From positions 6,100 to 70,099 of the forward strand of contig JBNKWI010000007.1 in the NCBI GenBank assembly GCA_050299695.1: DNA of 64,000 nt, read 5' to 3'. The notes below the pieces were generated by a model. It did not search any database and was not told the origin of the DNA. It saw nothing but the letters and a program-made list of their open reading frames with translations. The stretch is from Ovoidimarina sp050299695 (GTDB lineage Bacteria; Pseudomonadota; Alphaproteobacteria; Rhodobacterales; Rhodobacteraceae). Below are positions 52,352-61,395 of the stretch, one piece after another (the first letter of the stretch is position 1; each line of letters begins with the position of its first letter). A program made the position numbers and the translations under genes.

Positions 52352-52488
52352 TTTTCCGTCCGAAGTTTCGGACGATCTGCAATAAAGTGCGGACCATCTG
52401 GAATTCATCGTCCCGAATGGCGCCCATATGTTGGGGCTCGCGACAGCTTGGCTTGTCGCGTGATTTCCAACCGAAAGGACCCTGCGCC

Positions 52489-52851
52489 ATGCGCTTTGTC
52501 ACCAAGACCATCCATGCCGGGCTCGACTACCCCGTCGCGCTTGCTCTCATCGCTCTCCCATTCCTTCTCGGGCTCGGCAGTTCCAATCCTCTCGCCCTGA
52601 CGATTTCGCCGGCCGTCGGCGTTGCGGCCCTCCTGATGACCGTGTTCACCGACCATCACCTCGGCGTGTTTCGTGTTCTGCCCTACAAGATCCACCTCGC
52701 CGTCGATCTGGCGGTTGGCGTGTTGTACCTGATCCTGCCCTTCGCGCTCGGCTTCTCCGGGCTCGATGCGGTCTTCTACTGGCTGAACGGGGCGGCCGTC
52801 GTGACCGTCATCGGCCTCTCCAAGCCCGAACCCGAGATGGTTTCGGCCTGA
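52489..52851 (+). CDS. Small SPW-like membrane protein
   Basis: A 120-residue protein with four hydrophobic helices (LDYPVALALIALPFLLGLG, LTISPAVGVAALLMTVFTD, IHLAVDLAVGVLYLILPFAL and VFYWLNGAAVVTVIGLS). It resembles SPW-repeat membrane proteins; function unknown. AAAGGAC is 9 nt upstream of the ATG at 52489. It lies 137 bp after the AraC gene and 33 bp before the AhpD-like gene. Confidence 0.8.
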   Translation: MRFVTKTIHAGLDYPVALALIALPFLLGLGSSNPLALTISPAVGVAALLMTVFTDHHLGVFRVLPYKIHLAVDLAVGVLYLILPFALGFSGLDAVFYWLNGAAVVTVIGLSKPEPEMVSA

Positions 52852-52884
52852 TCCCCCCCCCTTGCAAATCGAAAGGACTACCAC

Positions 52885-53433
52885 ATGGCTCGTATGACCC
52901 AGATTTCCGACGCCGCCGCCGCCCCCGAGGCGGCCGCGCTCTTCACCGCGATCAGGGGCAAGATCGGCATGGTGCCGAACCTCTACCGCGTCGCCGCGAA
53001 CCAGCCGAAGGCCTTGGCCGCCATGCTTGGCCTGAACGAGATACTCGCCGGTGGCGCATTCGACGCGCGAACCCGCGAGGCGATTGCGCTCGCCGTCGCG
53101 GGCGCGAACGGTTGCGACTACTGTGCCTCGGCCCACGCCGCGATCTCGGCCGGCCTCAAGGTCGCGCCCGCGATGATCGAAGCCCACCTCAGGGGGCGCT
53201 CGGACGAGCCACGCACGGCGGCGATCCTGCGGCTTGCCACCGCAATCGTCGGGGCCAGGGGCAAGGTGGCGGATAGCGATCTCGCGGATGCCCGCAAAGC
53301 CGGACTGACCGAGGCCGACATCGTCGAGACGGTTGCGAACGTGGTGGCGAACATCTTCACCAACTACCTCAACCACGTCGCCGTCACCGACATCGACTTC
53401 CCGGTGGTCTCGGCCGGCAAGGCCGCCGCCTGA
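52885..53433 (+). CDS. AhpD/carboxymuconolactone-decarboxylase-fold protein
   Basis: A 182-residue all-helical protein with the redox motif Cys77-x-x-Cys80 and His84 in GCDYCASAHAAISAG, as in AhpD-type peroxidase partners; FDARTREAIALAVAG precedes it as usual. It may reduce peroxides or a thiol partner. GAAAGGA is upstream of the start. It is co-oriented with the small membrane protein 33 bp upstream. Confidence 0.92.
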   Translation: MARMTQISDAAAAPEAAALFTAIRGKIGMVPNLYRVAANQPKALAAMLGLNEILAGGAFDARTREAIALAVAGANGCDYCASAHAAISAGLKVAPAMIEAHLRGRSDEPRTAAILRLATAIVGARGKVADSDLADARKAGLTEADIVETVANVVANIFTNYLNHVAVTDIDFPVVSAGKAAA

Positions 53434-53445
53434 GCAGTGCCGCCC

Positions 53446-53476
53446 GGCGGCGGCCGCGATACGCGCGGCCGCCGCC
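53446..53476. terminator. Bidirectional hairpin between convergent genes
   Basis: A perfect 13-bp stem, 53446-53458 (GGCGGCGGCCGCG) with 53464-53476, closes over the 5-nt loop ATACG. It begins 12 nt after the AhpD-like stop and ends just before the CPBP stop, as expected of a shared terminator. There is no long U-tract. Confidence 0.65.
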
Positions 53477-53477
53477 T

Positions 53478-54398
53478 CTACCGACATCCGTGATCATGGC
53501 CTTCGAGGCGACGCGCCGAAAGTCGGCAGCCGAGGATGCCGAGAGTTCCATCCCAAGTTCGGCGGCCATAATGCGCGGCCGCCAATGCGCCTGGCGCAGC
53601 AGAAACCCGGCGCATGATGAAGAGGGCGACGATTGCCAGCATCACGATGGTGACCAACCCGGCCTCGCCCGCGACAAGAGCGACCTGCCCTTTTTCCGTC
53701 GCAACAGTGACCCCGTCGAACCTGTCCCAATAGTCGTTCCAGGCGTTGTGCATCAGCGCCACCGGAACGATGCTTCCGCTTGCCAGTCGAACCTGGGCGA
53801 AGATCGGGCCGGACAGGGTCACCGCGACAAGAAACAGGGGCACCGCGACCTGGGCCGGGAGGTCGGCATGGTAGAAGGGTGTCAGCAGGATCAGCGGCAC
53901 ATGCCAGAAGCCGTGCAGAAAGCCCGACAGCAATCCTGCCCTGCCGACCCCGATCACCTCGACGAGCCTTGGCAGCAGGTATCCCCGCCAGCCGATTTCC
54001 TCGCCGAGAGCGCCCAGCGCCGTACCGACGAGGAGGGAAGCGGCGATCTTCGCACCCGACCTCAGCAGCGTCTCATCCGTCCCCGGCCCGGCGTAAGCGC
54101 CGATGCCGAGGGACCAGATCATCAGGTAGCCAGGCAGGAGCACGGCAAACGGAACGATCAGGGCGAAGGGCCACTGGCGCAAACCGAGCCTCGACAGACC
54201 AAGTTCGGCAAACCCGAAGCCTCTCCCATCGGGCATCAGGACCCGGCAGAGGAGTACCGCGATGGCCGGAGTGAACATGGTCAGGAAGAGAATGCCCCGA
54301 CCCACAAGAGGCGCGGCAAAGGCGCAGGCGATCGAAAGGCCAAGCGCGATGCCGTAGAACAGCGCGGCCTGGCGAAGTTGCTTGTTTTGGAAGGACAT
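53478..54398 (-). CDS. CPBP family intramembrane metalloprotease
   Basis: A 306-residue protein with about seven helices. The catalytic signature is ALGEEIGWRGYL (Glu133, Glu134, Arg138), then FLHGFWHVPL (His162, His166) and a third motif with His and Asn in MHNAWNDYWD near 217-226. The family covers prenyl-protein CAAX proteases and bacteriocin-immunity proteins. The C-terminal ~25 residues are basic and Gly-rich. It follows a second CPBP gene by 41 bp on the same strand. Confidence 0.9.
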   Translation of the reverse strand: MSFQNKQLRQAALFYGIALGLSIACAFAAPLVGRGILFLTMFTPAIAVLLCRVLMPDGRGFGFAELGLSRLGLRQWPFALIVPFAVLLPGYLMIWSLGIGAYAGPGTDETLLRSGAKIAASLLVGTALGALGEEIGWRGYLLPRLVEVIGVGRAGLLSGFLHGFWHVPLILLTPFYHADLPAQVAVPLFLVAVTLSGPIFAQVRLASGSIVPVALMHNAWNDYWDRFDGVTVATEKGQVALVAGEAGLVTIVMLAIVALFIMRRVSAAPGALAAAHYGRRTWDGTLGILGCRLSARRLEGHDHGCR

Positions 54399-54439
54399 GG
54401 GCGCATCGCTTTCTCGAAGGGCTATCGGGGGTGATGAAT

Positions 54440-55228
54440 CTAGACGGGCATCGGCATGCCCGGATCGGATCGGTGGCCGACAAGGGAGGGCCCCGCCCGA
54501 TGCACGATCAAGAACGCCCAGAAGATGTAGAAGACCCCGAGGATCGCCAGGTAGACCGCCTGGTCGGCGGGGTCCGGCATCATCGGTCCGGTCACGAGTG
54601 CGCTGACGACATTAAGCTGAGCGTGCAAGAGCACGAGTGGCCAGACACTTCGACCGGCACGATAAAGCCAGGCATAGACCACCGAGACACCGGCAAGCGG
54701 CATGAGAACCGTCAGCGGAAGCTCTCCACGCAGGAAAAGCGGGATGTGCCAGACCATCACCCCGAAACCGATCCAGAGGCTGGCGGCGAGCGGCGAGACG
54801 GCCTGTTGAAGCCTTTTCAGCCCGTAGCCGCGGAACGACAACTCCTCGGGAATCGGGCCGAAGAACGGCACCACGGCCGTCATCAACAGGATTTCGCCCC
54901 AGCGATAGCTCGGCAAGGGCACAACCTCCGCTCCAAGCGCGACGGTCAGCCCGAAGGACGCCACGATGATCGACAGGGGAACGAAGAAGGCCACGGCATA
55001 GACATGCGCGGGCGCACGGAACGTCCGGACGTGGCGCCACCAGGTTCGAACCTCCTGACGCCCGCCGGTCAGACCGATCACCACCGGTGCGGCCATGAGC
55101 GGTCCAAACGGGTTCATCGGGACCATCCAGAGGTCCGACGGCCAAAGGTAGTTGCCGAGATTGCCGCACCAGGTGAGCGCGCAGCTCAGCGCAAAGAATG
55201 CGAGTATCCGCAGGTTGACTTTTTGCAT
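54440..55228 (-). CDS. CPBP family intramembrane metalloprotease (second copy)
   Basis: A 262-residue polytopic protein. GPIPEELSFRGYGLKRL carries Glu128, Glu129 and Arg133; VMVWHIPLFL gives the following His, and LLHAQLNVVSALV the last motif. It differs in sequence from the neighbour copy, so it is not a recent duplicate. The start is the ATG at 55228 with GAGGAGA upstream; the longer open frame lies in the promoter region. Both copies are opposite a winged-helix/TPR regulator. Confidence 0.9.
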   Translation of the reverse strand: MQKVNLRILAFFALSCALTWCGNLGNYLWPSDLWMVPMNPFGPLMAAPVVIGLTGGRQEVRTWWRHVRTFRAPAHVYAVAFFVPLSIIVASFGLTVALGAEVVPLPSYRWGEILLMTAVVPFFGPIPEELSFRGYGLKRLQQAVSPLAASLWIGFGVMVWHIPLFLRGELPLTVLMPLAGVSVVYAWLYRAGRSVWPLVLLHAQLNVVSALVTGPMMPDPADQAVYLAILGVFYIFWAFLIVHRAGPSLVGHRSDPGMPMPV

Positions 55229-55539
55229 GGCGTTTCTCCTCAGAGAGCCGGCCGGTGCGGCAGTCCGTCCAGCAAACCGACGTCGCGCAGCAGATGGTCC
55301 GGCAGGCCGAGCCGGTGACCCCAAATGATCGACGCGTGGCGTGGCAACCGACGACCGGGACCGGTGACAGGGGAGCAGCGAAAGAACGTGACATGGATCA
55401 TGGAAGTGCTCCGGTTTCGGGGTCGGCACCAGGACGTGCCGGCAATGACGGTTCGCTACCGGACAGCCGCCATCGGTGCTTGACGACCACATGAATTCGG
55501 CATGGAGTTTTTCTGGATATTCCCTGCGGCGGAATTCAC
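55229..55539. other. Divergent promoter region
   Basis: This 311-bp gap separates the two CPBP protease genes from the winged-helix regulator. Open frames crossing it look non-coding. No clear operator palindrome was recognised. The AT-richer part next to the regulator start (55488-55538) is the likeliest promoter zone. Confidence 0.4.
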
Positions 55540-57093
55540 ATGATCTACGAATTCGAGGGCTTCGAGCTGGACATGCAGGCCGTCGAACTGCGTGCCGATG
55601 GCTCGCCCGTGGCCTTGCAGCCTCAGGTTTTCGATCTGCTCTTTCTCCTGGTCGAGAACCACGAGCGAATGGTGACCCGCGACGAGATTGTCGAGAAGGT
55701 CTGGCAGGGACGCGCGATTTCCGAAACCGCCATATCGAGCCGGATCAAGACCCTGCGCCAGGCACTTGGCGATGACGGCAATGAACAGCGGATCATCCGC
55801 ACGCTGCACGGACGCGGATTTCGGATGGTCGCCGAGGTTTCGCTCAAGGCACAAGCCCCTCCGGTTCCGCCCGACCCGTCGGGCGATAGCGCGCCCATTC
55901 CAACCGGCGGACGGCCTTCCGTCGCGGTGCTGCCGTTCCAGAGTTTTTCTCCTGCGCCCGCGGACCATCTCGGCGACGCGCTGGCACATGACATCATCGT
56001 CTCGCTTTCCCGGCTCCGCTGGCTCCGCGTGATCGCCCGGGGCTCGTCCTTCCGGTTTCGCGACCCCGAGCCCGACCTCCGCGCCGTGGGCCGCGCACTC
56101 GGCGTGCGCTACTGCCTGACCGGCAGCGTAGAACACGGCCCCGAAGGCATCAACGTGTCTGCCGAACTGGATGACACGGAGGCCGATGCCGTCATCTGGA
56201 GCGAGCGGTACCATATGGCGCTGAACGAGATCGGCAGCCTGCGCGACGTGATCTCCCGCCACGTCGCCGCCGCGCTCGAATTGCACATTCCCGAGGCGGA
56301 AGCCGCACGCCTGCGCAGCAAGGCCGAGCCGCTGAACGACAGCTGGTCGCGCTTCCATCTCGGACTGCACCACATGTACCGGCTCAATCGCGAGGACAAC
56401 GCGCGCGCCGTCGAACATTTCCGGGCCGCCTTGGAAGTGGAACCCGAATTCGCACGCGCCTGGGCAGGCCTTTCCTTCACGGATTTCCAGTCTGCGTATC
56501 TCGGTTACGACCGCGATGCGGCCCCCCGGATCGCGGCCGCGCGTGAACACTCCGAACGGGCGCTCGCGATCGACAGCAACGATGCGTTCGCGCATTTCAC
56601 CATGGGACGCTCCTACTGGCTGGAAGGCCGGGTTGCCGACAGCCTGCCCTGGCTCGAGGGAGCGACCGAGATCGCGCCGAGCTATGCACAGGGTCATTAT
56701 TCCCAGGCCTGGGCCGCCGCGATGCTCGGCCGGTCGGCAGCCGCGCACGCGAGCGTCGACCTCGCCATGGATCTCAGCCCGCTTGACCCGTTCTTCTACG
56801 CGATGCGAGGCACCAAGGCGCTCGCGTACTTGACGGAAGACGCCCCGCAACAGGCACTACCCTGGATCAATGCGGCAGCCGGGACGCCCGGCGCCCACCC
56901 GATCGTGGGCCTGGTCGCCGCGGTCTGCCACGCATTTTGCGACGACGAGGCGGCCGCGCGGACCTGGGTAACGCGTGTTGGATCCAAGAACCCGGCCATT
57001 TCGCTGGCGTACTTCTTCAGATCCATCCCATTTTCTGACCCAGACCTGCGCCAGCGCATCGAGCGGGTGCTCAGGGCGGCTGGTGTCTCCTGA
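55540..57093 (+). CDS. OmpR-type winged-helix regulator with TolB-like and TPR domains
   Basis: A 517-residue soluble regulator. Residues 1-100 form a Trans_reg_C domain (LQPQVFDLLFLLVENHERMV, WQGRAISETAISSRIKTLRQ, RTLHGRGFRMV). A linker leads to a TolB-like module (about 128-240, VAVLPFQSF ... DIIVSLSRLRWLRVIARGSS) and TPR repeats (about 270-490). No membrane helix links the DNA-binding and C-terminal parts. This combination occurs in many proteobacteria, often with unclear signals. It is divergent from the two CPBP proteases and probably controls them. Confidence 0.9.
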   Translation: MIYEFEGFELDMQAVELRADGSPVALQPQVFDLLFLLVENHERMVTRDEIVEKVWQGRAISETAISSRIKTLRQALGDDGNEQRIIRTLHGRGFRMVAEVSLKAQAPPVPPDPSGDSAPIPTGGRPSVAVLPFQSFSPAPADHLGDALAHDIIVSLSRLRWLRVIARGSSFRFRDPEPDLRAVGRALGVRYCLTGSVEHGPEGINVSAELDDTEADAVIWSERYHMALNEIGSLRDVISRHVAAALELHIPEAEAARLRSKAEPLNDSWSRFHLGLHHMYRLNREDNARAVEHFRAALEVEPEFARAWAGLSFTDFQSAYLGYDRDAAPRIAAAREHSERALAIDSNDAFAHFTMGRSYWLEGRVADSLPWLEGATEIAPSYAQGHYSQAWAAAMLGRSAAAHASVDLAMDLSPLDPFFYAMRGTKALAYLTEDAPQQALPWINAAAGTPGAHPIVGLVAAVCHAFCDDEAAARTWVTRVGSKNPAISLAYFFRSIPFSDPDLRQRIERVLRAAGVS

Positions 57094-57103
57094 CCGCTTC
57101 GCG

Positions 57104-57130
57104 GGGTCGCCGTCCAGTAGCCGGCGACCC
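57104..57130. terminator. Hairpin between convergent genes
   Basis: A perfect 9-bp stem pairs 57104-57112 (GGGTCGCCG) with 57122-57130 over a 9-nt loop. It lies 10 nt past the regulator stop and 30 nt before the convergent NTF2-like stop, a position suited to a shared terminator; no U-tract is present. Confidence 0.55.
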
Positions 57131-57159
57131 TCAGGGAGCCGCCAATCGCCCCACGCCAG

Positions 57160-57603
57160 TCATGGCCGGTACTCCGTCGTCAGGAGTGCGGCGATCTTCC
57201 AGCCGTCTTCGTCGACGAAGACGATGCTGACGAGGAACGGGAGCCGGTCGGGATTCGCCGCCTTGCCGATCACCAGAGTCAGCGGCATGTGCAGGATGGC
57301 ACTGTCCGTGCCGACACCGATCACCCGGGCCGCGTCGAGATCCGGCTCGACATGCCAGACCTCGGCCGTCTGGAACGAAGACATCCGGGCGACGACGGCG
57401 TCGATCCCCCAGAAGCTCTTGCCGGCGCTGACCCACAGGAACGCGGCATCGTGGGTCATGTGGGCCCGGATCCGCTCGGCGTCGCGGGCGTTCTGCGCCT
57501 CGGCGAAGTCACGGTAGGCGGCCTTGATCTCGTCGGACGTATCGGCATGACCGGCGTTGGCGCAGATCACGGCGAGCGCAAGGACAGTTGCAGCGAGTTT
57601 CAT
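57160..57603 (-). CDS. Exported NTF2-fold (SnoaL/DUF4440-like) protein
   Basis: A 147-residue protein. A signal peptide (about 1-20, ending GHADT) precedes a cystatin-like NTF2 domain: IKAAYRDFAEAQNARDAERI, MTHDAAFLWVSAGKSFWGID and the final WKIAALLTTEYRP. Such domains bind small molecules or act as isomerases; no active-site pair was assigned. The ATG at 57603 overlaps the stop of the MFS gene by 4 bp. Confidence 0.85.
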   Translation of the reverse strand: MKLAATVLALAVICANAGHADTSDEIKAAYRDFAEAQNARDAERIRAHMTHDAAFLWVSAGKSFWGIDAVVARMSSFQTAEVWHVEPDLDAARVIGVGTDSAILHMPLTLVIGKAANPDRLPFLVSIVFVDEDGWKIAALLTTEYRP

Positions 57604-58796
57604 GAGGGTTCCTCCGGGGATTTGAGGCGTGAAGCGAGCCAGATCGACACGACCACGGCGACGGCAATCGCGGCGACCGTCCGCGACCACCCGAGGTGCT
57701 CGTAGACCTGCCCAAGCACGGCGGCGCCGCTCAGGCCGCCGAGATAGTAGGCAGCGAGGTAGAGACCGCTGGCCGCCGCGCGGTCGGATCGGGCGGCGCG
57801 GCTGACGAAACCGGTCGCGGCAGCCTGGGCGAAGAAGGTGGCGACGCCGATCAGCGTAAGACCCGCGAGCAGGATGCGGAGATCCGGCACAAGAATAAGA
57901 CCCAGCGCGGCAAGGCAGAGGAGCATCGCCGCCCCCACGGCCCGACGTGCTCCGATGCGGTTGGCGATCCGGCCGGCCAACGGCGTCGTGACCATGGCGG
58001 GCAGGAACACCAGGTAAACGAATCCGAGGTCCATCGGTGCGAGCGCAAGCGGCGGCGCCGCGAGCTCGAAATTCACGTAGGTGTAGACGCCTATGAAGAC
58101 GAAGAGGATCAGGAAGCCGATCCCGAAGGCCGCCCGAAGCGCGGGATCGGCCAGGTGCATCCGCCAGGCCGCCAGCGGCGGCTGCATCGGACGGCAGGTC
58201 GGCGCCATCCTGAGGCTGGGATCCAGGGTCGCGGCGACCATGACGGCACCGGCCAGGTTCAGGAGCGCGAAAAGCCAGAAGTTCGCGGCAAGTCCGGCAA
58301 GGTCCGCGACGGAACCCGAGATCAGCCGTCCGAAAAGGTTCGAGGCGACGATCCCGGTGACATAGGCGGCGAGACCGGCGGCGGCCTCGCCCGGCCCGGC
58401 ACGTTCTCCGATATAGGTCATGGTCAGCGTGAAGGCGGACGCCATGAGCGCGCCCTGCACGATCCTGAGCACCGTGAAGGTGGCGAGATCCGGCGCGACG
58501 GAAAGGAGCGCGGTCGGGATCGAGAGCAGCGCAAGGCTGATCCAGACGCCCCGGCGCCGGTCGAGCCTCTGGGCGACCAGCGAGACGAGAAGTCCGGCGA
58601 TCGCCATGCCGATGGTGCTGGCGTTCACGGCAAATCCCATCGCCGCACGGCTGACACCGTAGGTCTCCACCAGCGTCGGCAGGATCGCCTGGGCGGCGAA
58701 CAGATCGACGAGCGTCAGGAAGCCCATCAATCCAAGAAGGCCGCCCCGAGGGAGGCCACGCACCGCGGTCGGCGTCGCGAGGGAAGTATCGGTCAT
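57600..58796 (-). CDS. MFS transporter (YnfM/Bcr-like drug exporter)
   Basis: A 398-residue protein with 12 predicted helices. Motif A-like QRLDRRRGVWISLALL is in the loop after helix 2, and YVTGIVASNLFGRLISG is like motif C of the drug:H+ antiporters. It follows the cupin gene by 56 bp and overlaps the NTF2 gene, suggesting one operon. GGAGGAG precedes the start at 58796. The substrate is unknown. Confidence 0.9.
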   Translation of the reverse strand: MTDTSLATPTAVRGLPRGGLLGLMGFLTLVDLFAAQAILPTLVETYGVSRAAMGFAVNASTIGMAIAGLLVSLVAQRLDRRRGVWISLALLSIPTALLSVAPDLATFTVLRIVQGALMASAFTLTMTYIGERAGPGEAAAGLAAYVTGIVASNLFGRLISGSVADLAGLAANFWLFALLNLAGAVMVAATLDPSLRMAPTCRPMQPPLAAWRMHLADPALRAAFGIGFLILFVFIGVYTYVNFELAAPPLALAPMDLGFVYLVFLPAMVTTPLAGRIANRIGARRAVGAAMLLCLAALGLILVPDLRILLAGLTLIGVATFFAQAAATGFVSRAARSDRAAASGLYLAAYYLGGLSGAAVLGQVYEHLGWSRTVAAIAVAVVVSIWLASRLKSPEEPS

Positions 58797-58817
58797 GGCT
58801 GCTCCTCCGGGGCGGGA

Positions 58818-58845
58818 CCGGGCGCGGGAGGGGGACCGCGCCCGG
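58818..58845. terminator. Hairpin between the cupin and MFS genes
   Basis: A perfect 9-bp stem pairs 58818-58826 (CCGGGCGCG) with 58837-58845 over a 10-nt loop, in the 56-bp gap between the cupin stop and the MFS start. It could terminate or attenuate transcription within this minus-strand gene row. Confidence 0.45.
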
Positions 58846-58852
58846 CGGGGGG

Positions 58853-59320
58853 TTACATCGTGCTGTCGTCCTTGACGGCGGCGCGGGGAAGATCGGAGGA
58901 AATCAGCGTCACCGGCTGATCGGTCTCGTTCTTCCACCAATGCATCAGCGACCCCAGTTCGGTGCTGACCTCGCCGGCCTTGTGAACGATCGGCACGGCG
59001 CAGTCGGACCGGTGCTCGACGATTTCGCCGGTGAGGATGTAGATCAGCGCCGGCCGGTCGTCATGGGCATGCCAGGCGACCACGCCGCCGGGCTCGACCG
59101 AGAGGTAGCGGATGCGCTGGTCGCGGCTCGCGAGCTCGGGATAGTGCGCGCCGAGATCGTTCACCGCGAGCACCGTGTCGGTCACGCCGATGCTCTCGGT
59201 ATGGCCATCGGCGGCCGTCGCGGCCTCCATCACCTTGTCGGCGGGGCACTCGCCCGCGGAGGCGACGGTCACGATCGCCATGGCGACGATTGCGGCGGGA
59301 ATGAAGATCTTGGTGTTCAT
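58853..59320 (-). CDS. Exported cupin domain protein
   Basis: A 155-residue protein with a signal peptide (about 1-22, ending ASAGE). The cupin motif 1 is GGVVAWHAHDDRPALIYILTGE with two His; motif 2 includes GSLMHWWKNETDQPVTLI. Probable metal-dependent periplasmic enzyme or sugar-binding protein; no specific function assigned. The start is the ATG at 59320. It lies 140 bp downstream of bdhA on the same strand. Confidence 0.87.
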   Translation of the reverse strand: MNTKIFIPAAIVAMAIVTVASAGECPADKVMEAATAADGHTESIGVTDTVLAVNDLGAHYPELASRDQRIRYLSVEPGGVVAWHAHDDRPALIYILTGEIVEHRSDCAVPIVHKAGEVSTELGSLMHWWKNETDQPVTLISSDLPRAAVKDDSTM

Positions 59321-59460
59321 GGGTCTGGTCCTTGTCTGATGGTCTCGTTGGGGTCGGGTGCGGCCTGTTTCGGCCATGGGATCAGGATGCCGGAGGGGTG
59401 GCGCGACCTGAAATGCCGTGTACTGTTCGGTTTGATGCACCCCGGGCATGGCCGCGCGGC

Positions 59461-60285
59461 TCACTCAGCGGTCCAGCCGCCGTCGACGGCGATCTGCGTG
59501 CCGGTGATCGACGCCGCCGCCTCGGAGGCGAGGAAGGTCACGATCTGACCGAGCTCCTCGACCGTCGCGAAACGCTTGTTGGGATGCTTCTTGAGGAGGA
59601 TGTCGCGCACGACCTCCTCTCGCGGAATGCCGTGCGCGGCGGCCTGCTCGTCGATCTGCTTCTCGACGAGCGGGGTCCAGACATAGCCCGGACAGACCGC
59701 GTTCACGGTGATTCCCTGTTCGCCGGTTTCCAGCGCAGCGACTTTCGTCAGCCCGACGATGCCGTGCTTCGCCGCGACATAGGCGGACTTGAACGGCGAG
59801 CCGACAAGCCCGTGCGCCGAGGCGATGTTGACGATCCGCCCGAACCCCCGCGCCTTCATGCCCGGCACTGCGGCCCGGATCGCGTGGAAGGCGCCCGAGA
59901 GGTTGATCGCGAGGATCGCGTTCCATTTCTCGACCGGGAACTCTTCGATCGGCGCGACATACTGGATCCCCGCGTTGTTCACGAGAATGTCCAGGCGACC
60001 GTGCTCTGCTTCCGCGGCGCGGACCATCGCCGAGACCTCGCCGCCTTTCGAGATGTCCGCACCGTTGAAGGTCACGGCGGCGCCGGTACGGTTCGCGAGG
60101 GCTTCGCAGGTCTTCCGGATTTCGTCGGCCTCTCCGAGGCCGTTCAGAACGACGGCGGCGCCCGCCTCTGCGAGAGCGGTCGCGATGCCGAGACCGATGC
60201 CGCTTGTCGAGCCGGTCACGAGGGCGACCCGCCCTGCCAGCGGCTGGCCGGTCCGCAGGGAGGGTTTCGGGAATGGGGTGTTCAT
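59461..60285 (-). CDS. bdhA: 3-hydroxybutyrate dehydrogenase
   Basis: Oxidises (R)-3-hydroxybutyrate to acetoacetate with NAD. A 274-residue classical short-chain dehydrogenase: TGSTSGIGLGIA near residue 24, NNAG near 105, catalytic Ser in IVNIASAHGL and Tyr-x-x-x-Lys in YVAAKHG. NAVCPGYVWTPLVEKQIDEQ is characteristic of this enzyme. AGGAGAG precedes the start at 60285. It links to PHA mobilisation. A LysR gene is divergent, 179 bp away. Confidence 0.92.
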   Translation of the reverse strand: MNTPFPKPSLRTGQPLAGRVALVTGSTSGIGLGIATALAEAGAAVVLNGLGEADEIRKTCEALANRTGAAVTFNGADISKGGEVSAMVRAAEAEHGRLDILVNNAGIQYVAPIEEFPVEKWNAILAINLSGAFHAIRAAVPGMKARGFGRIVNIASAHGLVGSPFKSAYVAAKHGIVGLTKVAALETGEQGITVNAVCPGYVWTPLVEKQIDEQAAAHGIPREEVVRDILLKKHPNKRFATVEELGQIVTFLASEAAASITGTQIAVDGGWTAE

Positions 60286-60464
60286 TGGGACTCTCCTGTC
60301 GCTGGGGCGCGGCCTCCTGGCCGGTGCCGAACTGCGCCATTCTGGCCGCCAGCACCCTTCGGGCGGAAATGCCTCCTCGGCAGCGAATTCATGCACAGAT
60401 CGCATCACCGGATCGGTTCCGGGCGCGCTACCCTTCCGTCAGTCAGACAGGGGGACATCGGCAG

Positions 60465-61394
60465 ATGGAATTTCACGAGATCCGGTATTTTCTCGCGCTC
60501 TGCGAGACCTTGAACTTCACCCGTGCGGCGGAAATGTCCTGCGTGACGCAGCCCGCGCTCACCCGCGCGATCAAGAGCCTGGAGGACAAGCTGGGCGGTA
60601 CGCTGATCCACCGGGAACGCGGCAACACCCATCTGACCGAGCTCGGCCAGCTGATGCGGCCCTACTTCACCGAGATGTTCGGCCAGATGGAGGAGGCACG
60701 CCGCCGGGCCCAGGATTTCGCGCGTCTGAACGACACGACCCTGAAGGTCGGGCTGATGTGCACGATTGGCCCGTCGAAGCTCATCGACCTGTTCGGCGGG
60801 TTCCACAACCGGCACCAGGGCGTGCAGCTCTACATCAAGGACGGGGCCGCCGGAGAGCTCGAACAGGCGCTGACCGCGGGAGATCTCGACGTCGCGATCT
60901 ACTGCAGACCCGAGGCGCCAAGCGACATGCTCCACACGCTCCCGCTCTACCAGGAACGGTTCGTGGTCGCCTGCGCGCCGACCCACCGGCTCGCCCGGCT
61001 CGACACGGTGCACATCCGCGACCTCGAGGGTGAAAGCTACCTCAGCCGGGTGAACTGCGAATACCGCGACTTCATCCGGGAAATCCGGGAAGACATGGGC
61101 GTGAGCATCAAGTTTTCCTATGCCTCGGAACGGGACGACTGGGTCCAGTGCATGGTGCTCGCCGGGCTCGGCTTCACGCTGATCCCGGAATTCGCGGTCA
61201 CGATGCCCGGGCTCGTCGTGCGGGAACTCGTCGAACCGGAAGTGGTCCGGCACGTCAATCTCGTCACCGTCCGCGGGCGGCCGCACTCACCCGCCGTCGG
61301 CGCCTTCGTCCACGAACTGCGCCGCTATCCCTGGCCGGAGAAGCTGCGGACCCCTCCTGCGCTGTCTCAGGAACGGAGGATCAACGCGGCCTGA
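60465..61394 (+). CDS. LysR family transcriptional regulator
   Basis: A 309-residue regulator starting MEFHEIRYFLALCETLNFTR, with the HTH around AAEMSCVTQPALTRAIKSLE and the wing LGGTLIHRERGNTHLTE. The effector domain follows. GGGGGAC is upstream of the ATG at 60465. The gene is divergent from bdhA and may regulate it; the sequence alone does not show the inducer. It is convergent with the NDH-2-like gene, 1 bp between stops. Confidence 0.92.
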   Translation: MEFHEIRYFLALCETLNFTRAAEMSCVTQPALTRAIKSLEDKLGGTLIHRERGNTHLTELGQLMRPYFTEMFGQMEEARRRAQDFARLNDTTLKVGLMCTIGPSKLIDLFGGFHNRHQGVQLYIKDGAAGELEQALTAGDLDVAIYCRPEAPSDMLHTLPLYQERFVVACAPTHRLARLDTVHIRDLEGESYLSRVNCEYRDFIREIREDMGVSIKFSYASERDDWVQCMVLAGLGFTLIPEFAVTMPGLVVRELVEPEVVRHVNLVTVRGRPHSPAVGAFVHELRRYPWPEKLRTPPALSQERRINAA

Positions 61395-61395
61395 C

